A model generated the notes under the pieces. The model worked only from the letters and a program-made list of their open reading frames with translations, made no database searches and had not been told where the DNA came from. From Paenibacillus glycanilyticus NBRC 16618 (GTDB taxonomy: Bacteria > Bacillota > Bacilli > Paenibacillales > Paenibacillaceae), in contig NZ_BILY01000001.1 of NCBI RefSeq assembly GCF_004000805.1, positions 124,001 through 188,000 of the forward strand: a DNA stretch of 64,000 nucleotides, read 5' to 3'. The translations under genes and the position numbers were made by a program. Below, piece by piece: positions 17,285 through 26,038 of this stretch (position 1 is the first letter of the stretch; every line of letters starts with the position of its first letter).

Positions 17285-20200
17285 TTATTTTTGCGCAAGA
17301 CGGATGGTCTTGACTTCAAATGGCCGGAAATGCAGGTTAATAAGCTCATCGGCAACCGGCAGCTCCGCTTGGTTAACTTCCAGCATATCGGTCTCAAACG
17401 CGGCGGAATAGGACAACCCGGCGCGGATACCGCAGGAAACGGCGGAACCCGTGCTCTCGTACAGGCGCACAATCCAATCTCCGGACCCGTCTTCGGCCAG
17501 CTTAACCGTCTCCGCGAGAACACCCGGCTGATCGATCCGCAAAAGGGATTGCTGATCATGGCGGTCTGCACCGCTCAAGGCGCTAACCGGATAATTAATC
17601 TCGTAAGCCTCCTGGATTACCCGGCTTTCCCTAAAGGCTCCTTCCCAGAACAAGAAAGCATAAGTAAATTCATGCGTTCCTTGATCGGAGGTTTCGTCCG
17701 GATAAGACGGCGAGCGAAGAAGCGTCATGCTTAACGTATTTCCCTTGACGGCTATTCCGTATTTGCAGTCGTTCAGCAGCGCAAACCCGCGTCCCGTCTC
17801 GGCTAGCGCCGTCCATTTATGCTGGCTTACCTCGAACCGGTCCGCATCATGCGGCCTGGAGGCGTGATTAGGTCTGCGTACGTAACCGAACTGGATTTCC
17901 TGCATCGACTCATTGGCGTGCAGCCGGACCGGAAAATCAACGCGCAGCATTTTGTTCTTCTCCTGCCATTCAACCGTCGTTCGGAATTCAACCCTTCGGC
18001 TGCCCGCTTCGATTCGGATATCCTGCACAACCGTCGACCGGTTGAGCTTCCGCCGGACGCGAACATTGGCAAAAAGCGGGCCGCTTGCGGTAACCGTTAT
18101 TTCCGCCTGCTCCTCCAGTTCAACCTTGGAAGCCTGATAGCGGCGGTCAATCTCCCATGCGTCAAAGGCAGACGGCTGGTCGCGGTACATAGCAAGCGTA
18201 TTGCAGGAACCGGCTGCCCACTCAACGCCTGTCTGCTTATCAACGATACTGGTGATTTCTCCCGTACCGTTTATCGCTATTGTCATACATTCATTTTCCA
18301 GCCGCGAAGCTGTGGCCGACACCTTGGATTGAGAAACCACAAGCTCCGGTTGGCTATTCTCGATAGCTACGTAAGCCGCCCATCCCAAGGATGGCGTCTC
18401 AAGCCGGGCATAACCAACCCCGTCCTGCCATTGCACGGGTATCGGTTGACCGGAACGGTCCGCAACCGCAGCAACCCCTGCGGGCAACGCAACCAGCTCG
18501 GTTCGATTCCAGGACAGAGGGTTAAATACGGTAACCCCTTCCCGCTCAGACTCAACAAGCGTAGCTTTAGCCTCGTCGGCCATTTCGTAAATCGTTTCGT
18601 GCAGCTTAAGCAGCTCCGCCTGCGCTTCTTCGTGAACCCGGTGAATGGAGGTTCCCGGCAGAATATCATGGAAGTGATGCAGCAGAAGCTGCTTCCACAA
18701 GCCATCCATCTGTTCATAGGGATACGGCTTCGTCCGGAGGCGCTCTGCGGCAGCGGCCCAAAGCTCGTATTCGCGGAATCCGATCTCCGTCTTCCGGTTC
18801 AACCGCTTCAGCTTCGCTTGCGTCGTATAGGTTCCCCGATGCGCCGGATAATACAGCTCGCCTACATATCTCGCATCCGGAATACCCCTTGCTTGCTGGT
18901 CTTCAAAATAATCGATCGGCGAGCTTTGTCTTGTCCGCGGAACGCCTTCCAGATTGTCGAGCCTGCGCAGAAACTCGAGATCATCCCGGTTCGCGCCGCC
19001 CCCGCCGTCCCCATGCCCGTATTGGACAAGCCGGGTTGCGATGCCGTCCTTTTGCACGCGATCGTTCCACTGCCCGATCAGGAATGACGGATTCACCCGG
19101 ATCGGGAAATCGCCGTAATCAAGAAGATGAGTCAGAATCTCCGACCCGTCGATCCCCTCCCATATAAACGTGTTGTAAGGGAACGGATCTACGGCATTCT
19201 CGTAAGTCTGGAACATTTTGACGGAAGCAAAATAATTTATCCCGCAGCCCTTCATAATCTGCGGCATATTGCCGGAATAACCAAACACATCGGGCAGCCA
19301 CAGCATCTCGTTGCCCTTGCCGAACTCCTCCATGAAGAACCGCTTGCCGTGAAGGAACTGGCGGATCAAGCTTTCCCCGCCTGCCAGATTCGTATCCGAT
19401 TCGACCCACATGCCGCCTTCCGGGATGATTCGCCCTTCCGCCACTCTCTGCTTAATGCGGGAATAGAGCTCCGGATAAAGCTCCTTCACGATCCGGAATA
19501 AATACGGCTGGCTTTGGGTGTACGTATATTCCGGATATTCGTCCATTAACGCAAGCTGATTGGACATCGTTCGGGCAATTTTACGCTTCGTCTCCTCAAT
19601 TGGCCACAGCCAGGCAATATCAAGATGGGACTGGCCCATCAAATACAGCAGCGGAGAAGTGGATCCGTTTACGCAAGCGAGAAGCGGCTCCATCCTTTTG
19701 CGGCAGCCGTTAACGTTCTCTATCAGCTCCAAATCCCGAAGCCCGAGATCAAGGACGGCAATGACATCCGTTAGACAACGGTTAATTTCGGCTGCCCGAA
19801 GGGAGTTCGCATCCGTATTCTGAAGGACCTGCCACAAGCATTCCAGATCGATGAAGAATTGATAAACCTCCTCTTCGAACCGGCACAAATACGATTCGCC
19901 GAATACCGGCTGAAGACCGGAGTGGCCGGCATAAGCTTCGGCGGCAAGCTCGAAGCGCTCGCCTTCGCGAGCAAGACGGGTTATGGTCACATCATGATGC
20001 TGCAAATCGAGCGCACCGCTTACAATCCCGTTCACGTACAAAGTTGCTTCGGAGCCAAAGTCCGCGAGCACAACCAGCCGCTTGCCTTCCGTCCCAACAG
20101 GCGCAACAAAGCTGCTGCGAAGCCAAGCATACATCCAGCTGCTCCCCCATCGGTCCCCGGCGTTTATCGGCTCGAAAGACTGGGAACTGATATCGGAATA

Positions 20201-20335
20201 AGAAAGACGTTCTCCGGTAACAAAGTGCGTAAATTCAACGATTGATAATTTCTTATAAATAAAGTCCCGCTTAACTCTCAGAAGCTTCTCAATCTGATAC
20301 TGAATTTCTTTTCTCGTATTCAATTCCAGTTTCAC
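17285..20335 (-). CDS. GH38 alpha-mannosidase (class II)
   Basis: A 1016-residue cytoplasmic retaining alpha-mannosidase. An N-terminal beta domain (1-220) is followed by the catalytic domain with zinc motif HLDIAWLW at 237-244, the nucleophile in LPDVFGYS (Asp349), and HHFHDILPGTS near 545, then the middle three-helix bundle and the large C-terminal beta region. All signature residues are present, so it should be active. The start is GTG 20335, which lies inside the end of the upstream GH38 gene (47-base overlap) and has a weak ribosome binding site, suggesting translational coupling. It likely removes alpha-mannosyl residues from imported glycans with its operon partners. Confidence 0.9.
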   Translation of the reverse strand: MKLELNTRKEIQYQIEKLLRVKRDFIYKKLSIVEFTHFVTGERLSYSDISSQSFEPINAGDRWGSSWMYAWLRSSFVAPVGTEGKRLVVLADFGSEATLYVNGIVSGALDLQHHDVTITRLAREGERFELAAEAYAGHSGLQPVFGESYLCRFEEEVYQFFIDLECLWQVLQNTDANSLRAAEINRCLTDVIAVLDLGLRDLELIENVNGCRKRMEPLLACVNGSTSPLLYLMGQSHLDIAWLWPIEETKRKIARTMSNQLALMDEYPEYTYTQSQPYLFRIVKELYPELYSRIKQRVAEGRIIPEGGMWVESDTNLAGGESLIRQFLHGKRFFMEEFGKGNEMLWLPDVFGYSGNMPQIMKGCGINYFASVKMFQTYENAVDPFPYNTFIWEGIDGSEILTHLLDYGDFPIRVNPSFLIGQWNDRVQKDGIATRLVQYGHGDGGGGANRDDLEFLRRLDNLEGVPRTRQSSPIDYFEDQQARGIPDARYVGELYYPAHRGTYTTQAKLKRLNRKTEIGFREYELWAAAAERLRTKPYPYEQMDGLWKQLLLHHFHDILPGTSIHRVHEEAQAELLKLHETIYEMADEAKATLVESEREGVTVFNPLSWNRTELVALPAGVAAVADRSGQPIPVQWQDGVGYARLETPSLGWAAYVAIENSQPELVVSQSKVSATASRLENECMTIAINGTGEITSIVDKQTGVEWAAGSCNTLAMYRDQPSAFDAWEIDRRYQASKVELEEQAEITVTASGPLFANVRVRRKLNRSTVVQDIRIEAGSRRVEFRTTVEWQEKNKMLRVDFPVRLHANESMQEIQFGYVRRPNHASRPHDADRFEVSQHKWTALAETGRGFALLNDCKYGIAVKGNTLSMTLLRSPSYPDETSDQGTHEFTYAFLFWEGAFRESRVIQEAYEINYPVSALSGADRHDQQSLLRIDQPGVLAETVKLAEDGSGDWIVRLYESTGSAVSCGIRAGLSYSAAFETDMLEVNQAELPVADELINLHFRPFEVKTIRLAQK

Positions 20336-22901
20336 ATCCCATGGTTTCGTCTTTGTTGTAACGAATATCGGAAATCCGAAGCGTAGCTAGACCATGACGG
20401 GGCAATGTCATTCCGACTTCGGAACCGCCGTCAGGCAATCGGCTATGCTGCAATCTTTCCTTATGCTTGCCGTCAAGCTCAACGGCCGAAATGCCGCTCG
20501 ATTCCGCCTTGATAACAAACGAGAAAGCAGAGTCTTCCGTTCCCGAATTGTACAGCCTGACAAGCAAGTCTTCTCCGTCGCGCTGCAAGGAGATGATTTC
20601 AATAGAGGGCTCCGACACTTGCAGCAAGGACAGCGATTTCGGCGTACGATTGGACCAGCGTATAAGCATCGGCTGCAGAGGCTGCGTCCAACGTTCGGAC
20701 TCTTGCGCAATTCCGGCACGATCCCAACGATCTTCATGAGGCAGAATCGCATACCGCATCTCCTGCGCATCCCGAAGCGGACGTTTCCCCCACCAGAAGC
20801 CGCCTTCCGCGCCCCAGCCCAGCGTTAACGCGAGCGGGTCATGATCGCCATGCGAATAATCCGTCGTATGATCGGTGAATATGGCCAGTCCGCGATTGCT
20901 CTGCTCATCGTAAATATCCACCCAATTCAGGATGATATTGTGTTTAATCTCATCCCAACGTTCATACCGCGTATCCGAATGGCGGCTTTCGGTTACGTCA
21001 AAGGCGGAATTCTTATACAGCTTTCCCTCGCCAAAAGCAGCCGGAAAACGCGCCTGCAGCTTATAGCGGGTATTATGATGGGACTTCCGCCGCTCGGTAC
21101 TGCGGTTCTCCGGCGCCATTTCCCAAGGGTCGCCAATCCATGTGTCTCTCTCGTAGAGGAAACGCGCATGGAAATCGATCCTGCGCCGGCCTTTGGCAGC
21201 CGATAAAGTCATTACAAAGCAAGTACCCGCAAATTGGCCATTCATCTCGACGGTGACCCGAAGCGGACCGTTCTCTACGACTCTCAACGCAACCGGCGAT
21301 TCCATGCTGCTCGCCCAGCGAGCTTCCTCCATTAAATAACCGGTTAACTCATTAAACGGGTTGCCAGGAGCGATCAGAGGCCGGTTATTCATCAAGTCGT
21401 ATAGCTCCGTAATTACTCCGCCGCGCTTGGCATCGATTCCGATCCGGTACAAATCGGTCGTCAGGATGGCATAATCGTCATGGATTTGAACAGACGCAGC
21501 ATTATCCTCTTGCTGTTTGCCGGTAGCTTCCGCGTCTTCCCGCTTCACGTATTCAAGCCTATAATCCCGATAACCCATGGCAGGTGTCTCCGCCTCAAAA
21601 AGCAGCTTGCCGGCAAAAACGCTGCCGTCCTCCTGAGATACTCTCGTCGGAACCAACTGGCTGGGAACGACCCTTCCATCGGCGTCCAAGACCCGAATCA
21701 AAGCGGTTCCTCCGGCCCCCGGAACCTCGATCTCGGTTAGTTCTTTGCGGGTAATGCCCGAAGTATTAAATACACGGACGCCATACGTTTGAGGCTCAAT
21801 TTCGTCTTGCGGTTCCTGAACTATGCCGCTCATCGCCCGGAAACGGATATCGCCAGCAATCTCCTCCGCCAGCCAGCTTTGCGTTCCTGCCTGCCATGCC
21901 CACTTCTCCCGTCCGGTTCTTGTTGTGGCACAGATCCAGGCATCATGATGCTGGGACAGCAGGAGCTGATCCCAAGCCTCGCGCAGCTTCTCCTTCGGAT
22001 AAGCGAAATTCCCCGTCACGCTTGAGAGGGAAGCCAGCTTCTCCGCCGATACAACCGCCTGCTCCGCAGCCCGGACCTCACGCGACATCCGCTGAAGCGT
22101 CCCTTCTCCCCACGGCAGCGTGCAGCGGATATCCTCTTGGGTGAAATACCAGGCTTCCGCCGGTTCGGCGGCAATCTCCTCTATGTATTCGCGCCAGGTC
22201 GTATATTGAATGTAGTCCTCATTCAGCCACGGCCTGGCCATCCAGCCCAGATCCTGAAGGAAGCTGCCTGCCGGATGCGCAATCCCGTATGCCTTGCATT
22301 TCTCCACGAATTCAGGCTTCATGTAACCCGCTTCCGACTCCCAGCAGTTTAGAAGCTCCTCGCATTCGTATCTTGGCACGCAAGGGATGGACGTCCCGTC
22401 CGGGCCAACCCATAGCACCGTTTCGTGATTGATGCCGGAAGCATAGCCGCCCCAGCCCGTTCCCGGATTCTTAAGCACGGCGCGCTTATAGCCAAGCGAA
22501 CGGAGAATTTGAGGGTAACTGCTGCTCCAGCAAGGCTCTTGAGAGGCATAGGTATCAACAACAGTCTCGGGAAAATGCTCCCGGATGATTTCTCTGCCGC
22601 GTATGAGCTGGCGGATATTGCTTTCGCCGCCAATGACCCAGCCGTAGGGCTGGGCGTAGCTGCCCGCCACCATTTCAACGCGCCCGGCATGGCTTTGCAG
22701 ATGCTGTTTGATTGCGTCATAGGAACGCGGATCCGTCCGTCGCAGTGCTTCCCAGGAGATCGGTTCGATATCCAGGGAAAGCTTCCAATCCGGATTCTGC
22801 TCCAGCCGGCGAATTACATCCGCCCATGACCCTAATGGCATATGGCCTTTGATTCCGCCATGATAGCCGTCTACGAAATAAGCCTTTTTCGATGGATCCA
22901 T
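20289..22901 (-). CDS. Divergent GH38-family protein (atypical mannosidase)
   Basis: An 870-residue protein with the GH38 N-terminal fold but altered signatures. The usual HxDxxW motif is DGYHGGIKGHMPLG near residue 10, the nucleophile region is SQEPCWSSSYPQILRSLGYK near 130, and the third metal region is LLLSQHHDAWICAT near 325. The middle and C-terminal beta domains are present. This fits a little-studied GH38 branch whose substrate is unknown. ATG 22901 with AGGTGATC upstream is preferred; an earlier codon at 22949 would overlap the GH43 gene. It sits between GH43 and the canonical GH38 in one operon. It may be an alpha-mannosidase or act on another alpha-linked sugar. Confidence 0.75.
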   Translation of the reverse strand: MDPSKKAYFVDGYHGGIKGHMPLGSWADVIRRLEQNPDWKLSLDIEPISWEALRRTDPRSYDAIKQHLQSHAGRVEMVAGSYAQPYGWVIGGESNIRQLIRGREIIREHFPETVVDTYASQEPCWSSSYPQILRSLGYKRAVLKNPGTGWGGYASGINHETVLWVGPDGTSIPCVPRYECEELLNCWESEAGYMKPEFVEKCKAYGIAHPAGSFLQDLGWMARPWLNEDYIQYTTWREYIEEIAAEPAEAWYFTQEDIRCTLPWGEGTLQRMSREVRAAEQAVVSAEKLASLSSVTGNFAYPKEKLREAWDQLLLSQHHDAWICATTRTGREKWAWQAGTQSWLAEEIAGDIRFRAMSGIVQEPQDEIEPQTYGVRVFNTSGITRKELTEIEVPGAGGTALIRVLDADGRVVPSQLVPTRVSQEDGSVFAGKLLFEAETPAMGYRDYRLEYVKREDAEATGKQQEDNAASVQIHDDYAILTTDLYRIGIDAKRGGVITELYDLMNNRPLIAPGNPFNELTGYLMEEARWASSMESPVALRVVENGPLRVTVEMNGQFAGTCFVMTLSAAKGRRRIDFHARFLYERDTWIGDPWEMAPENRSTERRKSHHNTRYKLQARFPAAFGEGKLYKNSAFDVTESRHSDTRYERWDEIKHNIILNWVDIYDEQSNRGLAIFTDHTTDYSHGDHDPLALTLGWGAEGGFWWGKRPLRDAQEMRYAILPHEDRWDRAGIAQESERWTQPLQPMLIRWSNRTPKSLSLLQVSEPSIEIISLQRDGEDLLVRLYNSGTEDSAFSFVIKAESSGISAVELDGKHKERLQHSRLPDGGSEVGMTLPRHGLATLRISDIRYNKDETMGCETGIEYEKRNSVSD

Positions 22902-22920
22902 TTGATCACCTGTCCGCAGA

Positions 22921-23838
22921 TTAAAGTTTACGGGCCGCAACACCTTCAAAGCTGATTTTCACGGGACGAATCGTATTATCTTCATTAAAGGTAAGCTTAT
23001 CGATGCACACCACGCGGTGGTTCGCAGCCGTTTCGGTCAACGGGCGTCTATGGTAAACGATATAATATTCGTCCGTATCCGGGATTTGAAGATATCCGTG
23101 ATGTCCTGCCCCGGTTGCCACTTCCGGATCCTGCTGCAAGATGGTATCGATTCTCTCGAATGGACCAAGCGGCGATTCCGCAAGCGCGTAAGCTACCCGA
23201 TAATGAGGGCCGCCCCATCCGCCTTCCGCCCACATGAAGACATACTGGCCGTTCCGCTTGATCATGCACGGGCCTTCCACATAGTCTTTCGGCGTCACTT
23301 CCCGGTAGACGGTTCCGTCCTCGAAAGGAAGCAGGCTGATCATATCCTCGCCGAGACGAACGACATTGCAATGTCCCCAGCCTCCGTAGTACAGGTATAC
23401 CTGACCGTCTTCATCCCGAAAAACATGCGGATCGATAGGCTGCGCGCCATGGTGGAACCGGTCAATTAGAGGCTTGCCGATCGCATCGAGGAACGGTCCC
23501 TCCGGCCGGTCAGCAACTCCGACGCCAATGCCTCCAAGCTCATCATTGCTTTGAATATCGTTCGCGGAGAAATAGATATAATATTTTCCGTTGCTCTCGA
23601 TTGGCGAAGGCGCCCATACCGCTTTATGCGCCCACTGGAAATCCTTCTCGTCCAATACCCGTTCAACCTTGGTCCAGTTGACCAGATCGTCGGAATGGAA
23701 GGCATCCAGATAAAGCTGTTCTTCGTAAAGAGCCGAGTAAGTCGGATAAATCCAATACCGCCCTTCGAAGATTCTTGCTTCAGGATCGGCATACCAGCCG
23801 GGAAATACGGGATTGCCGGATGTTAGGTTATTATTCAT
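22921..23838 (-). CDS. GH43 family glycosidase (arabinofuranosidase/xylosidase type)
   Basis: A 305-residue five-bladed propeller enzyme without signal peptide, so intracellular. The catalytic acids are visible: Asp18 in WYADPE (base), Asp136 in QPIDPHVF (pKa modulator) and Glu188 in YVEGPCM (acid). GH43 enzymes release L-arabinose or D-xylose from hemicellulose or arabinan oligosaccharides. AGGAGG precedes ATG 23838. It is the first gene of the operon GH43, divergent GH38, GH38, Axe2-like esterase. A cre site lies 132 bases upstream, and a GntR/LacI regulator is divergent. Confidence 0.9.
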   Translation of the reverse strand: MNNNLTSGNPVFPGWYADPEARIFEGRYWIYPTYSALYEEQLYLDAFHSDDLVNWTKVERVLDEKDFQWAHKAVWAPSPIESNGKYYIYFSANDIQSNDELGGIGVGVADRPEGPFLDAIGKPLIDRFHHGAQPIDPHVFRDEDGQVYLYYGGWGHCNVVRLGEDMISLLPFEDGTVYREVTPKDYVEGPCMIKRNGQYVFMWAEGGWGGPHYRVAYALAESPLGPFERIDTILQQDPEVATGAGHHGYLQIPDTDEYYIVYHRRPLTETAANHRVVCIDKLTFNEDNTIRPVKISFEGVAARKL

Positions 23839-23969
23839 GAAAATATTCCTCCTAGTAGATATCCATGTAGTAGGTAAGTATACGAAGAAGCGAGAAACAC
23901 AGTAGAAGTGTCATGTATTTCCAGACTTCCTGTCGTTAATTTATAGTACTATCATTTACCAATCTTTTG

Positions 23970-23983
23970 ATTAAGCGCTTACA
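23970..23983 (-). promoter_or_regulatory. cre-like site upstream of the GH43 operon
   Basis: On the minus strand TGTAAGCGCTTAAT fits TGWAANCGNTNWCA except at the last two bases, with the typical GCGC core. CcpA repression of the hemicellulose operon is inferred. Confidence 0.5.
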
Positions 23984-24207
23984 TAAACCGAATATTAGCT
24001 TCTTTATCCTAACCTCCCAACGATTCTTGTCGTTTTCTCATTTAACTTATTATGCTAAGCACGACAAGTTCACACACTATCTTTGAACCTATAGTAATAC
24101 GAACTCCTAAATTTTTCAAACCTTTTTTGTGTAAATAGGAGCATCTTCCTACTCCGCAAATCAATTCCTGGTCAGTATGCTCGTCATATTTTTTATGCCG
24201 TGAAAAG

Positions 24208-24219
24208 TTAGTATACCAA
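24208..24219. promoter_or_regulatory. 12-mer TTAGTATACCAA shared with the importer operon promoter
   Basis: The same 12 bases occur at 14212-14223, and a 10/12 match (TAAGTATACGAA) occurs at 23875-23886 upstream of GH43. It is a near-palindrome around GTATAC, so it may be an operator, or simply reflect TATACT -10 elements on the minus strand. Confidence 0.4.
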
Positions 24220-24240
24220 TATAACCTAAGTTAGGTTATA
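24220..24240. promoter_or_regulatory. Perfect 21-bp palindromic operator before the GntR/LacI regulator
   Basis: Half-sites TATAACCTAA and TTAGGTTATA flank one central G. The right half overlaps a TATAAT -10 element at 24237-24242, 32 bases before the ATG. Position and symmetry suggest autoregulation by the dimeric regulator encoded downstream. Confidence 0.65.
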
Positions 24241-24273
24241 ATCAAAGAAATGTTGTTATGAGGTGACTCAATA

Positions 24274-25350
24274 ATGAGTGAAAAAGAGCCAGGACTACCG
24301 AAGTACCAAATCGTGAAGGATTACGTGTTGGCGCAAATTGAGAATCAGGAAATTTCCAAGGATGACCGCATCCCAAGCGAATCGGAATTTTCCAAGATGT
24401 TAAATGTAAGCTCCATTACGGTTAGAAAGGCGCTATCCGAGCTCGTGAACGAAGGAGTGATTTACCGCGTTCGGGGAAAAGGAAGCTTTGTGGCCGCCGG
24501 CCAAACCGCCGTAGCCGAGAAGGCTTCCAATCTCGTTGCCTTTGTTATCTCCGGCGTTGAAATGTACGACAGCTCCTATATGCAGATTATGAAGGGCATT
24601 CAATCCTTCCTCGGCAAGCATGACTGCAAATTAATCATTGAATTCGTGGAAAACGATTTCGAACAGGAACGCGAGCTTATTTTACGGTTAATCCAATCCG
24701 ATATCAGGGGGCTTCTTATTTACTCCTCGGATCCGGTTGCGGCGAAAAGCTATCTGAATGACATTCGGAAGAAATCGATTCCATTCGTAATGCTTGACCG
24801 CTCGCCGGCAGGTTATCCGGTTAACGTCGTGACTTGCAACAATCACGACGGCGCCTATGAAGCCGTTGAATATTTAATCCGGAACGGTCATAAGCAGATC
24901 GGATTTGCCGCTTACGATTTCCACCTCAGTCCGGAGGTAGACCGTTACAACGGCTATAATAACGCAATGACTAACGCTTCCCTGCCCATTAACAAAAAGC
25001 TTCTCTATCTGGAGAAGGAACTGGATTACGATACGCTCGCGAGGCAAATTCACGAGGGAGAGATAACCGCCCTCTTTTGCACGAATGACAAACGCGCCCT
25101 TGAAGTACTCGAGCAGCTGACCAGCCGGGGAATCCGGATTCCGGATCAAATTTCGCTAATGGGCTTTGACGATTTCGAAAGCTCCAAGTTCGCCAAGGTC
25201 GCTCTAAGTACGGTGAAGCAGTATTTTGACGTGCTGGGTTACGAAAGCGCCAAGCTGCTGCTTGAAATCAGCGAAGGAAATTCCTATGGGAACAAAAAGG
25301 TCATGCTGCCTACCAGTCTGATTATCCGGGATACCGTTAGACCGGTCTAA
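24274..25350 (+). CDS. GntR/LacI hybrid repressor (AraR-like)
   Basis: A 358-residue repressor with an N-terminal GntR winged helix (FSKMLNVSSITVRKALSELV at ~39-58, then VIYRVRGKGSFVA) and a LacI/periplasmic-binding-like C-terminal domain (residues ~80-355, with QISLMGFDDFESSKFAKVALST near 290). This is the architecture of AraR. A second, truer AraR is at 30937-32034, so this one probably senses another sugar, most likely a product of the divergent GH43/GH38 operon. GAGGTGA precedes the ATG. The 21-bp palindrome upstream is its likely own operator. A terminator follows at 25358-25393. Confidence 0.87.
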   Translation: MSEKEPGLPKYQIVKDYVLAQIENQEISKDDRIPSESEFSKMLNVSSITVRKALSELVNEGVIYRVRGKGSFVAAGQTAVAEKASNLVAFVISGVEMYDSSYMQIMKGIQSFLGKHDCKLIIEFVENDFEQERELILRLIQSDIRGLLIYSSDPVAAKSYLNDIRKKSIPFVMLDRSPAGYPVNVVTCNNHDGAYEAVEYLIRNGHKQIGFAAYDFHLSPEVDRYNGYNNAMTNASLPINKKLLYLEKELDYDTLARQIHEGEITALFCTNDKRALEVLEQLTSRGIRIPDQISLMGFDDFESSKFAKVALSTVKQYFDVLGYESAKLLLEISEGNSYGNKKVMLPTSLIIRDTVRPV

Positions 25351-25357
25351 CAAAGCA

Positions 25358-25393
25358 AAAAGACTGTTCTCCGATATGGGAGCAGTCTTTTTT
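25358..25393 (+). terminator. Terminator after the GntR/LacI gene
   Basis: AAAGACTG...CTCC pairs with GGGAG.CAGTCTTT around CGATAT, followed by a run of T. One or two mismatches are in the middle of the stem. Confidence 0.75.
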
Positions 25394-25504
25394 ATCGGCA
25401 ATCAAGCAGACATGATAAGGTTTAAAAAAAGAACGATCGGTAAATGCTGATCGAATACCCTTAGAATACCCTTACCCCGTACTATATTCATAGGAGATGC
25501 ACGC

Positions 25505-26038
25505 ATGGATTTAAGCAATAATCTGCTGGTTAAAAAAGCTTATGCGAGTCCCCAATTAAGACAATACCTCTTCAATAAGGGAACCATGTTCCTTTATTGC
25601 GATTACGCGGGCTTCGCCGCGCACAACGCTTACGGCGCTGCTTGTTGTACCGTTTTTAACCGGATGATCGGTTTATCCGCCAAAAAGTTGCCGATCTCCA
25701 AGGATTACGGTTCGAACTATGGCGAGGTATTGGCGATTATTTTCAGCCTGGATACCCTGACTGCCGCTTATGCAGAGCTGGAGCAGCCGCCTAAAATCGC
25801 CGTCGTATACACCGACTGTATCCGCATCTCCCATTTGCTTGCACAGCCAACCCGCCCGCAAACCCGAAACGCATCCGCAAGAAACGAGCTGTCAGCCGCC
25901 TTGGACAGGTTTAATCGCAAATTTCCGGACATTAACCTCCAGATTAAATACATAAGCAAGCATAAGAAAAACAATCACCTGCATCGGCTCGCCCACAACG
26001 CCGCGCGGGAGGCGGCGCTGTCATCTATTTTGTCGTAG
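25505..26038 (+). CDS. RNase H-like fold protein with a missing final carboxylate
   Basis: A 177-residue protein that resembles RNase HI in pattern. Asp33 lies in a strand (FLYCDYAG), Glu74 in a following helix (NYGEVLAIIFSLD), Asp104 at the end of another strand (VVYTDC), and a C-terminal helix (NNHLHRLAHNAAREA) where RNase HI has N-x-x-x-D-x-L-A. At that spot His160 replaces the fourth acidic residue. The Tyr- and Cys-rich start and low similarity mean the function is not clear. AGGAGATG precedes the ATG. Its last 14 bases overlap the end of the convergent gerC gene. It could be a nucleic-acid-processing enzyme or an inactive binding protein. Confidence 0.5.
   Translation: MDLSNNLLVKKAYASPQLRQYLFNKGTMFLYCDYAGFAAHNAYGAACCTVFNRMIGLSAKKLPISKDYGSNYGEVLAIIFSLDTLTAAYAELEQPPKIAVVYTDCIRISHLLAQPTRPQTRNASARNELSAALDRFNRKFPDINLQIKYISKHKKNNHLHRLAHNAAREAALSSILS

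Larger units (their letters stand above)
23839..24273. other. 435-base divergent control region, GH43 operon versus GntR/LacI regulator
   Basis: No gene is seen. The region carries, left to right, a TATACT/GTATAC element on the minus strand at 23875-23886 (possible GH43 promoter and operator), a cre-like site at 23970-23983, a shared 12-mer at 24208-24219, and a perfect 21-bp palindrome at 24220-24240. The stretch 23990-24200 is AT-rich without recognisable signals. Confidence 0.5.

Noticed and set aside
16604..17734. Long plus-strand open frame (376 codons) across the esterase and GH38 genes
   Set aside because: It lies opposite two clearly recognisable minus-strand genes with intact motifs, has no ribosome binding site and no family features.
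17819..19087. Plus-strand open frame of 422 codons
   Set aside because: Antisense to the GH38 alpha-mannosidase; Arg/Pro/Leu-rich composition typical of a shadow frame.
20289..20335. Possible frameshift between the two GH38 genes because they overlap by 47 bases
   Set aside because: Each protein has its own complete N-terminal catalytic domain and C-terminal domains, so they are two genes and not one broken gene.
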